Source: Azoarcus sp.
GTDB lineage: Bacteria; Pseudomonadota; Gammaproteobacteria; Burkholderiales; Rhodocyclaceae
Reading direction: 5' to 3'
Assembly: GCA_030656215.1 (NCBI GenBank)
Contig: JAUSOD010000062.1
Location: forward strand, 1-64,000
Length of the DNA stretch: 64,000 bases
Position 1 is the first letter of the stretch, and every line of letters starts with the position of its first letter. Both the position numbers and the translations under genes were made by a program. Below are positions 53,198-64,000 of this stretch, one piece after another. Under the pieces are notes generated by a model. It saw only the letters and a program-made list of their open reading frames with translations. It was not told the origin of the DNA and made no database searches.

Positions 53198-55687
53198 GTG
53201 ATCGATCCCTTGTCCGCGCTCCCGTGCACTGAAACCCCCGATCAATTGCGCGCACAGCGCGATGCAGCGGTGCATGAGCTTGCCACGCTGGAAGACCGTC
53301 TGGCCTTGCTCAAGCTCGGTACGCACGCCGGTCTGTGGGACTGGGATCTGGCTGCGCAACGATTGGTCGTGGATTCCTGCTGGCGCAGCTGGCTGGGCTA
53401 TGAAGAGGGTTCGGCGGAGGTGCAGTTCGACAGCTGGTTGCCGTTGGTGCCCGACGAGGATCGGGCGCTGATGCGCACCGGTCTGATCGGATATCTGCGC
53501 GGTCAGTCTGCGCTGTTCGATGTTGAATTCCGGGTTCGCGCTGCGGACGGAAAGTGGCGCTGGCTCAGTGCGCGCGGACAGGCACGCGATCGTCTGGCCG
53601 ATGGACGCTGGCAAAGGGTGGTCGGCGTCTACGCCGACATCACCCGTGAGCGCATGCGCGAATTCGAGCTATTGCAGGCCAAGGAGCAGGCGGAGGCTGC
53701 CAGTAGGGCCAAAGGCGACTTCCTCGCCAACATGAGTCACGAGATCCGTACGCCGATGAACGGCATTCTCGGCATGACCGAGCTGCTGCTCGATTCTGCA
53801 CTGGCACCAGAGCAACGGGATTACCTGCAGACGGTAAAGTCCTCGGCCGAGGCTTTGCTCACGATCATCAACGACATCCTCGATTTTTCCCGGATCGAAG
53901 CCGGGCGCATGAGCCTGGAGGAGATCGACTTTTCGATTTCCGCTGTGGTTTCCGAAACTGTGCGTGCTCTGGCCCTGCGTTCCCATCAGAAGGGGGTCGA
54001 GCTTTACTTCACGGTGTCGCCGGAGGTCCCTTCGGTGTTGCGCGGCGATCCGGTTCGCCTGCGCCAGGTGCTGATGAATCTGATCGGCAACGCGATCAAG
54101 TTCACCGAGCACGGCGAGATCGAGGTCAGCGTTGGCGTGCGCTCGCGTGAGTGCGCCTCGATCAATCTCGAGCTGGCGGTGCGCGATACCGGGATCGGGA
54201 TCCCGAAGGACAAGCAGGATCTCGTTTTTGGCGCGTTCTCCCAGGCGGATAGTTCTACCACCCGAAAATACGGGGGTACCGGTCTCGGTCTGACCATCTG
54301 CAGGCATCTGGTCGAGTTGATGGACGGCACGGTGGACATCAGCAGCGAGCCGGGGGTGGGGAGTCGCTTCAGCTTCAACGCCCGGGTCGAGGCGGTTGCC
54401 GAAGCGACATTGCCCGCGGTCGGTGTCCTGCAGCGTGCACGTGTCCTGGTGGCAACGGTCAATAACGCGTTCGGCGCGGCGCTCTGTCGCATCCTCGAGA
54501 ACTCGGGAATGCGTCCGCTGCCAGTCGGGAACGGTGACGAGGTGCTCGCGGCACTTGCCAGCGCGCACGACGAGGACGATCCGTTCGACTTCGTGCTGAT
54601 GGATGGCGCGATGCCGGATCCCGGCGGCTTCGCGTTGGCGCAGCGTTTTCATGAGGCCGCACCGTGGCTCGACCGCATCCTGATGATGCTCGATAGCCAC
54701 TCGCTGCGTAACGACCTCGGCCGCTGTGGGCAACTGGGCCTGCAGTCGCGGCTGTCCAAACCGTTTTCGGCCGAGGATCTAATCGAGGCCTTACAGCTTG
54801 CGCGGCAAGGGGTGGGGCCGACCGCCGAGTCGCTCGTGGCCTTCGATCCGGAACTTTCCATCTCGGAAATGCTGCGTGAGGAGATGCGGCCGGTTCGCCG
54901 ACTCGACATCCTGCTGGTCGAGGACAATCCGGTCAATCAGACCGTTGCCTCGCGCATGCTGGAGAAGCTCGGTCACTCGGTGACTATCACCAACAATGGC
55001 GAAGAAGCGTTGGAAGCGTTCGATGCGGGGCGCTTCGATCTCATTCTGATGGATGTGCAGATGCCGGTGATGGGCGGCATCGAGGCGACCCAGGCGATCA
55101 GGGCGCGCGAGGCGCGTCGGAGCTGGGCGGTTCAGGGCGACTGGCGACCGACGCCGATCGTTGCCATGACCGCGCATGCGATGGCGGGTGACCGCGAACG
55201 CTTTCTTGAAGCAGGAATGGATGACTATGTGAGCAAGCCGGTCCGTCCGGCGGACCTCATCGCTGCGATCGGACGGATGTGCCTGCCGGTCAGTGACGAC
55301 GATGCCAGTGGCGACAGCAGTCTGCTCGAGCCTGGCGGGGCCGCTCGGAGCGAGGTCGCCAATCTTGACGAGGCGCGGGCGATTTTCGACGGTGATGAAG
55401 AGGTCGTGCAGCAGTTGCTCGGCGTGTTCTTCCGCGATCTCGGCGCCACGATGTCCGACCTTCGAGGTGCCGGGGCGCGCGGCGATATAGCGCGGCTGAA
55501 CGAGTTGGCGCATTCGATCAAGGGCTCGGTCGGACTGTTCGGTGCGCGTCGCGCCACCGATGCGGCCAAGGCGGTCGAGATGGCCGCACGTAGCGGCGAT
55601 CCCGCCGCATCGGGGTCTTTGCTCGAGAGCCTGATTCGCGAGATGAATGCGCTCGCCACCGCGCTGCGGCAGTACGTACGTCATTGA
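53198..55687 (+). CDS. Hybrid sensor histidine kinase: PAS-HK-pseudoREC-REC-HPt
   Basis: 829 aa from GTG at 53198, 8 bp after dapB. No membrane segment, so cytoplasmic. Order: coiled coil (15-40), PAS_3 domain (about 40-150) ending [15 protein letters not shown], HisKA with phospho-His181 in [12 protein letters not shown], HATPase_c ([23 protein letters not shown]), a first receiver-like domain (about 413-535), a second intact receiver (about 568-690; LLVEDNPVN, phospho-Asp in LILMDVQMP, Thr/Lys present), and an HPt domain with [12 protein letters not shown] (His about 772). The first receiver starts [11 protein letters not shown] and lacks the acidic pair, so is probably not phosphorylated. 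Partner regulator unknown. Confidence 0.92.
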   Translation: MIDPLSALPCTETPDQLRAQRDAAVHELATLEDRLALLKLGTHAGLWDWDLAAQRLVVDSCWRSWLGYEEGSAEVQFDSWLPLVPDEDRALMRTGLIGYLRGQSALFDVEFRVRAADGKWRWLSARGQARDRLADGRWQRVVGVYADITRERMREFELLQAKEQAEAASRAKGDFLANMSHEIRTPMNGILGMTELLLDSALAPEQRDYLQTVKSSAEALLTIINDILDFSRIEAGRMSLEEIDFSISAVVSETVRALALRSHQKGVELYFTVSPEVPSVLRGDPVRLRQVLMNLIGNAIKFTEHGEIEVSVGVRSRECASINLELAVRDTGIGIPKDKQDLVFGAFSQADSSTTRKYGGTGLGLTICRHLVELMDGTVDISSEPGVGSRFSFNARVEAVAEATLPAVGVLQRARVLVATVNNAFGAALCRILENSGMRPLPVGNGDEVLAALASAHDEDDPFDFVLMDGAMPDPGGFALAQRFHEAAPWLDRILMMLDSHSLRNDLGRCGQLGLQSRLSKPFSAEDLIEALQLARQGVGPTAESLVAFDPELSISEMLREEMRPVRRLDILLVEDNPVNQTVASRMLEKLGHSVTITNNGEEALEAFDAGRFDLILMDVQMPVMGGIEATQAIRAREARRSWAVQGDWRPTPIVAMTAHAMAGDRERFLEAGMDDYVSKPVRPADLIAAIGRMCLPVSDDDASGDSSLLEPGGAARSEVANLDEARAIFDGDEEVVQQLLGVFFRDLGATMSDLRGAGARGDIARLNELAHSIKGSVGLFGARRATDAAKAVEMAARSGDPAASGSLLESLIREMNALATALRQYVRH

Positions 55688-55821
55688 CGGTCGGGCTTCC
55701 AGATTTGCGGCTTGTTTCTTCTTCAGCTAGCTTACAAGTGCGTCCCTGTATCCAAAATTCATGACCTTGGTCTTTTAGCCGCCTGCTGAGCGTGACTCGC
55801 GGGTGTCGGGAGGTATGCGCC

Positions 55822-56721
55822 ATGAGTTCGCCAAATTTCTTTCCTGGAATCTCCAGGCCCTTGTGCTGCTGGGCTTTCTCCTTTTGGGGTGTGCTCTCAT
55901 CTGCGGCTGACGCGGCTGTCGCCGAGCCCGCGACTTCGATGCAGTGGGGCGAGCATTCGGGCGATGCAGATTTTTGGACGCGCGAGCGCAAGGCCTTGGC
56001 GCTCAATCTGGGCATCGTGGGCGGAGTCACGCTCTACGGTTTTACCGTATGGGACTGGGGAGATGCCAGCTTTGGCTGGAAGAGCGAAGGCTGGTTCGGC
56101 CAGGACACCATCCACGGCGGCGCCGACAAGCTTGGGCACGCGTACACCGGTGCGGTGAGTACGGCAATTGCGGCGAGTCTCTATCGGCGCTGGGGCTACG
56201 GTGAGGAACAGGCGGCGCGTTTAGGTGCGTTCTCCGGCCTATTGCTTACGACGGTGGTGGAGCTGGGCGACGGTTTTTCGCCCGATCACCGTTCCAGCTG
56301 GGAAGATCAGGTTGCAAACATGGTTGGTGTCGGTTTTGAGTACCTGCGCCAACGCCATCCTGAGTGGCGAGAGCGGGTGCATTTTCGTTGGGAGTATTTC
56401 CCTTCGCCTGCCGTGCGTCACGGCAAGCACCATGACATCACCACCGACTACTCCGGTTCGCGTTTCTTGCTGGCCTTTCCCTTGCGTGCCTGGGGTGGGC
56501 AGAATTCGGCGCTGAAGTGGTTCGAGTTACAGGTGGGTTATGGCACCCGGGGCTTTGACCGGCGCGATCGCGAGTTTTTCGATGAGCGCAAGCGCCACCC
56601 CTACATTGGGGTCGGCATTCATATTCCACTGGTGCTCGATGCCTTGGGCGCGTCGCGCGGCACCCAGCGCGCGTTCGAGTATATCCAGATCCCCGGCACG
56701 GCCTTGCCGCTGCCGCCCTGA
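55822..56721 (+). CDS. DUF2279-like predicted periplasmic/outer-membrane protein
   Basis: 299 aa from the ATG at 55822 (GGGAGG upstream, longish spacing). A hydrophobic signal-like stretch (PLCCWAFSFWGVLSSAADAA) precedes the mature protein. The conserved body has QDTIHGGADKLGHAYTGAVSTAIAASLYRRWGYG and ELGDGFSPDHRSSWEDQVANMVGVGFEYLR, resembling the YfiM/DUF2279 family (DK-x2-H helices). The C-terminal part is rich in aromatic and beta-prone segments (HFRWEYFPSP, WFELQVGYGTRGFD), compatible with a barrel or surface protein. Function unknown. The 133 bp before it holds no other feature I can support. Confidence 0.75.
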   Translation: MSSPNFFPGISRPLCCWAFSFWGVLSSAADAAVAEPATSMQWGEHSGDADFWTRERKALALNLGIVGGVTLYGFTVWDWGDASFGWKSEGWFGQDTIHGGADKLGHAYTGAVSTAIAASLYRRWGYGEEQAARLGAFSGLLLTTVVELGDGFSPDHRSSWEDQVANMVGVGFEYLRQRHPEWRERVHFRWEYFPSPAVRHGKHHDITTDYSGSRFLLAFPLRAWGGQNSALKWFELQVGYGTRGFDRRDREFFDERKRHPYIGVGIHIPLVLDALGASRGTQRAFEYIQIPGTALPLPP

Positions 56722-56834
56722 GGCGGCTGTTCCGAAGGCGGGTTTCACCGGCGCGATGGTGCGAGGTTTGCTGTCGAAAGCGAGCATCTGCTGATTTCGT
56801 AAGACTGCCTGGCGATGCGCCAACTCGGTGCGCG

Positions 56835-56863
56835 TTGCCTTATACAGTAAAAATCGATAGAAT
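56835..56863 (+). promoter_or_regulatory. Sigma-70 promoter of carAB
   Basis: TTGCCT (56835-56840), exactly 17 nt, TAGAAT (56858-56863). Predicted start near 56870, giving a ~105-nt leader before the carA GTG. Confidence 0.6.
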
Positions 56864-56879
56864 TCCGCTGATCTAATAG

Positions 56880-56911
56880 CGGGATTGGCCATCAGGCTCG
56901 TCCCGTTTTTT
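56880..56911 (+). terminator. Terminator-like hairpin in the carAB leader (candidate attenuator)
   Basis: CGGGA (56880-56884) / TCCCG (56901-56905) with an inner GCC/GGC (56888-56890, 56895-56897), followed by TTTTTT. It lies about 10 nt after the predicted start, inside the leader. A second hairpin GGCCCG (56924-56929) / CGGGCC (56933-56938) follows, so two alternative structures could control readthrough. Confidence 0.55.
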
Positions 56912-56974
56912 CGCATATGGACTGGCCCGATCCGGGCCTGCTCTGGTCTTTTCGGCTGAATCCAGGAGTTTTTC

Positions 56975-58117
56975 GTGACTGCTTTCCCGCCCGCCCTTCT
57001 TGCGCTTGCCGACGGAACGGTTTTCTACGGCAAGGGTATCGGTGCGGTTGGCAGTACGGTCGGCGAGGTGGTGTTCAACACCTCGATGTCGGGCTATCAG
57101 GAAATCCTGACGGACCCGAGTTATTGCCGCCAGATCGTGACGCTGACCTATCCCCACATCGGCAACACCGGTGTCAATCGCGAGGACGTCGAGGCGGGCC
57201 GCGTGCATGCCGCCGGTCTCGTGATCAAGGATCTGCCCATCCTGCCGTCCAACTTCCGCATGGACCAACGTCTCGACGCTTACCACAGGGATGAGGGCGT
57301 GGTGGCGATTTCGGTGCTCTATACGCGCAAGCTGACCCGTATCCTGCGTGAGAAAGGTGCTCAGTCGGGTTCCATCGTTACCGCCGCATCGGGTGAAGCG
57401 CTCAATCCAGAAGCGGCGATTGCTGCTGCACGCGCTTTCCCCGGCCTGGCAGGCATGGATCTCGCCAAAGTGGTCAGTGCCCCGGCTCCGGTTGAATGGA
57501 GCGAGGGAGAGTGGGCACTTGGTCAGGGCTATGTGCCGCAGACCGCACCGCGTTTCCATGTGGTGGCCTACGATTTCGGGGTCAAGCGCAACATCCTGCG
57601 CATGCTCGCCTCGCGCGGCTGCCGCCTGACCGTGGTGCCGGCGCAGACCTCGGCCAGGGAAGTGTTCGCGCTCAAGCCCGACGGCGTGTTCCTGTCCAAT
57701 GGCCCGGGCGATCCGGAGCCTTGCGATTACGCGATCGCTGCGATCCGTGAGATTCTCGCGGCCCGGGTGCCCACCTTCGGCATCTGCTTGGGGCACCAGT
57801 TGCTCGCACTTGCATCGGGCGCGAAGACCATGAAGATGAAGTTCGGTCACCATGGCGCCAACCACCCGGTCAAGGACGTCGATACCGGGCAGGTACTGAT
57901 CACCAGTCAGAATCATGGTTTTGCAGTTGATCCCGAGAGCATGCCCGATACGCTGCGGGTCACCCACGTGTCGCTGTTCGATGGCTCCAACCAGGGTATC
58001 GCCCGTACCGACGTGCCCGCCTACTCCTTCCAGGGGCACCCTGAAGCGAGTCCCGGGCCGCACGACGTGGCCTATCTGTTCGACCGCTTCATCAAACTGA
58101 TCGAAGCCGGCAAGTAA
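56975..58117 (+). CDS. carA: Carbamoyl-phosphate synthase small chain
   Basis: 380 aa from GTG at 56975 (AGGAG upstream). Glutaminase subunit delivering ammonia to CarB for arginine and pyrimidine synthesis. N-terminal [33 protein letters not shown], triad Cys in [10 protein letters not shown], and His/Glu in [10 protein letters not shown]. Normal length. Its leader contains a promoter and two hairpins. Confidence 0.98.
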   Translation: MTAFPPALLALADGTVFYGKGIGAVGSTVGEVVFNTSMSGYQEILTDPSYCRQIVTLTYPHIGNTGVNREDVEAGRVHAAGLVIKDLPILPSNFRMDQRLDAYHRDEGVVAISVLYTRKLTRILREKGAQSGSIVTAASGEALNPEAAIAAARAFPGLAGMDLAKVVSAPAPVEWSEGEWALGQGYVPQTAPRFHVVAYDFGVKRNILRMLASRGCRLTVVPAQTSAREVFALKPDGVFLSNGPGDPEPCDYAIAAIREILAARVPTFGICLGHQLLALASGAKTMKMKFGHHGANHPVKDVDTGQVLITSQNHGFAVDPESMPDTLRVTHVSLFDGSNQGIARTDVPAYSFQGHPEASPGPHDVAYLFDRFIKLIEAGK

Positions 58118-58171
58118 TACAGCATCCCCGGCGGGCGCCGCCCGCCGCCCGCGAATTTCCGAGGCAACGCA

Positions 58172-61395
<3,224 letters not shown>

Positions 61396-61399
<4 letters not shown>

Positions 61400-61872
61400 A
61401 CAAGACTCCCCTGACTGTAATTGGCGCGGAGGCCCTTCGGGTCGAGCTGCATCGGCTGAAAACCGTGGAGCGGCCCAGCGTCATCGCCGCGATCGCAGAG
61501 GCTCGTTCCCATGGCGATCTTTCCGAGAACGCCGAGTACGATGCGGCCAAGGAACGCCAGGGCTTTGTCGAGGGGCGGATCATGGAGGTTGAGGGCAAGC
61601 TCTCGAATGCCCAGATCATCGATCCCAAACTGCTCGATGCGGATGGTCGTTGTGTGTTTGGTGCAACCGTGACGCTGGAAGATCTGGACTCCGGCAAAAC
61701 ACTGACGTATCAGATCGTCGGCGAGGACGAGGCCGATATCAAGAGTGGAAAAATTTCCGTCAGCTCGCCGATCGCGCGTGCGCTGATCGGGAAGTATGTC
61801 GGCGATATTGCGGAGGTTCAGGCACCAGGTGGTGTTCGCGAGTTCGAGGTGATCGAGGTCGCGTACCTTTGA
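61396..61872 (+). CDS. greA: Transcription elongation factor GreA
   Basis: 158 aa, normal length. Rescues backtracked RNA polymerase by stimulating transcript cleavage. N-terminal coiled coil with acidic tip ([28 protein letters not shown]) and C-terminal FKBP-like domain. Overlaps carB by the ATGA junction, so it is coupled to carAB. The carAB-greA link is common in betaproteobacteria. Confidence 0.97.
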
Positions 61873-61879
61873 GACCGTG

Positions 61880-62344
61880 ATGAACCGACTGGTCGAGCAC
61901 CTCGCGATACTGCTCGTCACCCTGTGGATCGGTGCCATGTGGGCGGTGGGCTATGTCGTGGCGCCGACGCTGTTCTCGGCGCTGAGCGATCGCAGTCTGG
62001 CGGGCAGTCTGGCCGGGCGCATGTTCACGCTGGTGGCCTGGATCGGCATGGGTTCGGCGGCCTATCTGCTGCTGTTTCTGACGATCCGGCTCGGTTGGCA
62101 GGCGTTTCGCAACGGGCTGTTCTGGACGGTGCTCCTGCTACTGTTGTGTACGCTGGCAGGGCAATTCGGTATTCAGCCGCTGATGGCTGAGCTCAAGGCG
62201 AGTGCCTGGCCGCGAGAAGTGATGGACAGCGTGATGCGTGACCGCTTCGCCACCTGGCATGGTGTGTCAAGCGTGCTCTACCTGTTCCAGAGTTTGCTCG
62301 GCGTGGCCTTGGTGATCGGGGTCCGGCGCGTCGTCCTGCGCTGA
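61880..62344 (+). CDS. DUF4149-type inner-membrane protein
   Basis: 154 aa from ATG 61880 (GTG 61877 alternative), 7 bp after greA. Four predicted membrane helices (LAILLVTLWIGAMWAVGYVVAP, FTLVAWIGMGSAAYLLLFLTI, LFWTVLLLLLCTLAG, LYLFQSLLGVALVIGV). The pattern WxG-x-M-W-x-V-x-Y-x3-P at the first helix is that of the small DUF4149 family found downstream of greA in betaproteobacteria. Function unknown. Convergent with yhbY, 27 bp apart. Confidence 0.85.
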   Translation: MNRLVEHLAILLVTLWIGAMWAVGYVVAPTLFSALSDRSLAGSLAGRMFTLVAWIGMGSAAYLLLFLTIRLGWQAFRNGLFWTVLLLLLCTLAGQFGIQPLMAELKASAWPREVMDSVMRDRFATWHGVSSVLYLFQSLLGVALVIGVRRVVLR

Positions 62345-62371
62345 TGCACAGGACGACAATTGAAGCAGTGT

Positions 62372-62845
62372 TCAGCGTCCGCGACCGGAGCCGGGGGGAG
62401 CAGGCTTGCGTCCCCGTCCGGCAGGCGCACGGCTGGCGCGGGCTTTTTCTGCAGCAGCCTTGGTAAGCGCGGCACGGCGGGCGACGGCGGAGAACGCAGC
62501 CGCCGATTTTGCGGTTGCGGCACTGGGCGCGCGCTTGGGCACCGCGACTGCGGACTTCTTTTCCACTTCCCGGCGCTGGCGCCACACCACAAGGATGTTG
62601 CCGATATGCTGGACCGGAGCGGCATCGAGCGCAGCACACAGTTCCTGCATCAGGATGTCGCGCTGCTCACGTTCGGCGCCCTGGACACGAACCTTGATCA
62701 GTTCATGGGCCTGCAGCGAGCGCTCGAGTTCGGCGATGACCCCAGGCGCAAGGCCGTTGTCGGCAACCGTGACGACGGGGCTCAGGTGGTGCGCACGGGC
62801 GCGAAGTTCGCGGCGTTGTGCCGGCATTAGCTCGATCATGGACAT
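62372..62845 (-). CDS. yhbY: YhbY/CRM-domain RNA-binding protein with long basic tail
   Basis: 157 aa. CRM domain in the first 95 residues: MPAQRRELRARAHHLSPVVTVADNGLAPGVIAELERSLQAHELIKVRV, then HIGNILVVWRQR. CRM proteins bind 50S precursors. The remaining ~60 residues form an Ala/Lys/Arg-rich tail (KSAVAVPKRAPSAATAKSAA...) predicted disordered and DNA/RNA-binding; E. coli YhbY (97 aa) lacks it. Divergent from rlmE, 33 bp away. The yhbY-rlmE-ftsH order is conserved in proteobacteria. Confidence 0.93.
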   Translation of the reverse strand: MSMIELMPAQRRELRARAHHLSPVVTVADNGLAPGVIAELERSLQAHELIKVRVQGAEREQRDILMQELCAALDAAPVQHIGNILVVWRQRREVEKKSAVAVPKRAPSAATAKSAAAFSAVARRAALTKAAAEKARASRAPAGRGRKPAPPGSGRGR

Positions 62846-62878
62846 TATTTACCTCTGTAGGCCCAGGATTTTACTCTG

Positions 62879-63496
62879 ATGAAGCGAAACAAGACCAGCA
62901 AAGCGTGGTTGCACGAACATCTCAACGACCCCTACGTATTGCGGGCCAACGCAGAGGGCTATCGTGCCCGCGCCGCGTACAAGCTGATGGAGATCGACGA
63001 CCGCGATAATCTGCTCCGGCGTGGTAGCGTGGTAGTCGATCTTGGTGTGGCGCCCGGTTCGTGGTCTCAGGTGGCGGTACAGCGCTGTGGGCCGACCGGG
63101 AAGGTGTTCGCGCTCGATCTGCTGCCGATCGATACCTTGCATGGCGTGAATTTTCTGCAAGGCGACTTTACCGACGATGCGGTGCTGGCCGAGCTTGAAA
63201 AACGGCTCGACGGCACCCATGTGGACGTGGTGCTGTCAGACATGGCGCCCAACTTGTCCGGCGTTGCCACGGTGGATCAGGCACGCTCGATCATGCTCGG
63301 TGAACTGGCGCTCGATTTTGCGGTCCACCACCTCAATGCACACGGGCATTTTCTTGTAAAAGTATTCCAGGGGGAGGGGTTCATGGCGTTCCGCAAGGAG
63401 ATGGAGCAGCGTTTTTCCTCGGTTCAGGTACGCAAACCCAAAGCGTCGAGGGACCGCAGTTCGGAGGTCTATCTGCTTGCAAGCAGGTTGCGTTGA
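62879..63496 (+). CDS. rlmE: 23S rRNA (uridine2552-2'-O)-methyltransferase
   Basis: 205 aa. Methylates U2552 in the A-loop of the 50S subunit. K-D-K-E catalytic set: Lys in [10 protein letters not shown], Asp in [10 protein letters not shown], Lys in [10 protein letters not shown], Glu in [11 protein letters not shown] site [12 protein letters not shown]. Heat-shock-related gene conserved upstream of ftsH. A 195-bp gap with its own promoter separates it from ftsH. Confidence 0.97.
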   Translation: MKRNKTSKAWLHEHLNDPYVLRANAEGYRARAAYKLMEIDDRDNLLRRGSVVVDLGVAPGSWSQVAVQRCGPTGKVFALDLLPIDTLHGVNFLQGDFTDDAVLAELEKRLDGTHVDVVLSDMAPNLSGVATVDQARSIMLGELALDFAVHHLNAHGHFLVKVFQGEGFMAFRKEMEQRFSSVQVRKPKASRDRSSEVYLLASRLR

Positions 63497-63617
63497 AAAT
63501 CGCGCCATTCACTGTGTTCGTGGCTTTGAATGGTGCTGGCAGGTGGTTTTCAGGGGTAGCCGGAGTTGATCCCGGAGCTAGTCGCAGTGATAGTCAGGCT
63601 CAATGGCGCTCATTGGT

Positions 63618-63646
63618 TTGCCGGCGGGAACGATCGCCACTAGAAT
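63618..63646 (+). promoter_or_regulatory. Sigma-70-like promoter of ftsH
   Basis: TTGCCG (63618-63623), exactly 17 nt, TAGAAT (63641-63646). Predicted +1 near 63653. The rest of 63497-63617 shows nothing I can support. Confidence 0.6.
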
Positions 63647-63691
63647 GACTCAATGATACGTACGCCCATCAAGGGCATTCGGGGTAAGACG

Positions 63692-64000
63692 TTGAACAAT
63701 CTCTTCAAGAATCTCGCGATCTGGATGGTTATCGGTGTAGTGCTGATGACCGTATTCAACCAGTTCAACACGCGCCAGGCTGCGCCCAACACGATGGAGT
63801 ACTCCCAGTTCCTCGAGGAGGCCCGGGCTGGACGTATCGCCAAGGCCACCGTGGATGGAAGAATGCTGCGTGCGACGACGCAGGAGGGTCGCTCGATCAC
63901 CGTGTATACCCCCGGCGTCCAGGATATCTGGATGGTGTCCGACCTGATGCGTTACGGCGTGTCGGTGACCGCGAGCAAGCCCGACGAGGAGCAGTCCTTC
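63692..64000 (+). CDS. ftsH: ATP-dependent zinc metalloprotease FtsH, N-terminal fragment cut by window edge
   Basis: 103 codons from TTG at 63692 (GGGG upstream). An in-frame ATG at 63653 (MIRTPIKGIRGKTLNN...) is possible but falls exactly at the predicted transcription start. The visible part is the N-terminus LNNLFKNLAIWMVIGVVLMTVFNQF with the first membrane helix, and the beginning of the periplasmic domain (MEYSQFLEEARAGRIAKATVDG). FtsH degrades membrane proteins and sigma-32. AAA and protease domains lie beyond the edge. Confidence 0.9.
   Translation, partial: MNNLFKNLAIWMVIGVVLMTVFNQFNTRQAAPNTMEYSQFLEEARAGRIAKATVDGRMLRATTQEGRSITVYTPGVQDIWMVSDLMRYGVSVTASKPDEEQSF

Overview
This is a 64 kb stretch of a GC-rich betaproteobacterial chromosome. 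Gene content and order point to Rhodocyclales (Azoarcus/Thauera/Aromatoleum relatives): cytochrome c4 next to engB and hemB, carA-carB-greA followed by yhbY/rlmE/ftsH, two-domain polyphosphate:AMP phosphotransferase, TRAP transporters with Tat-exported binding proteins, and a transketolase-GAPDH-PGK-phosphoribulokinase cluster. That placement is inference from gene content; no rRNA is present. Genes are dense and GC3-rich, so long antisense ORFs are common and have been discarded. I found no tRNA, rRNA, IS element, prophage or CRISPR array. No stretch over about 300 bp lacks a gene.

Layout. 0-6 kb, minus strand: an inositol-phosphatase-family enzyme, a small unknown, phosphoribulokinase, transketolase, GAPDH, a lipoprotein and the start of pgk, a Calvin/pentose-phosphate-type sugar-phosphate operon. 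6-12 kb, plus strand: rsmE, pap, argA, a PAS-GGDEF protein and yggX, ended by a strong two-way terminator. 11.8-15.4 kb, minus: phoU, rpiA, moeA, cytochrome c4. 15.5-17.4 kb, plus: engB and hemB, with a candidate structured small RNA on the opposite strand between them. 17.4-22 kb: a HAD nucleotidase, bioC and bioB (minus), then comF and trmL (plus). 21.3-24.4 kb, minus: an ArsR-family regulator, rhodanese, glutaredoxin, secB, an SH3-domain protein and gpsA. 24.5-29.4 kb, plus: gpmA, an EnvC-like factor, a C-terminal processing protease, a small unknown and moeB. 29.4-38 kb, minus: ribD, nrdR, glyA, a histidine phosphatase and a TRAP transporter with two tandem paralogous binding proteins. 38-43 kb, minus: an HPF-like protein, a CBS-DUF294 protein, ubiG, an OmpA-family protein and an MTA/SAH deaminase. 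43-48.5 kb: a Ser/Thr kinase fused to a cyclic-nucleotide-binding-type domain (plus), an EF-hand protein behind a near-consensus sigma-28 promoter, a YvlD-like membrane protein, hemH and hrcA (minus). 48.6-64 kb, mostly plus: nadK, recN, fur (minus), bamE, dapB, a hybrid histidine kinase, a DUF2279-like protein, carA-carB-greA, a DUF4149-type protein, yhbY (minus), rlmE and the start of ftsH.

Most of the window is housekeeping. The least explained signals are: a multi-hairpin minus-strand RNA candidate whose loop copies the 3' end of 16S rRNA (anti-Shine-Dalgarno); an ArsR regulator with the two-cysteine spacing of persulfide sensors heading a rhodanese-glutaredoxin operon; an uncharacterised EF-hand protein apparently in the flagellar sigma-28 regulon; a terminator-like hairpin in the carAB leader; and duplicated TRAP binding proteins, each followed by a stem-loop. 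All regulatory claims rest on reading the sequence by eye.
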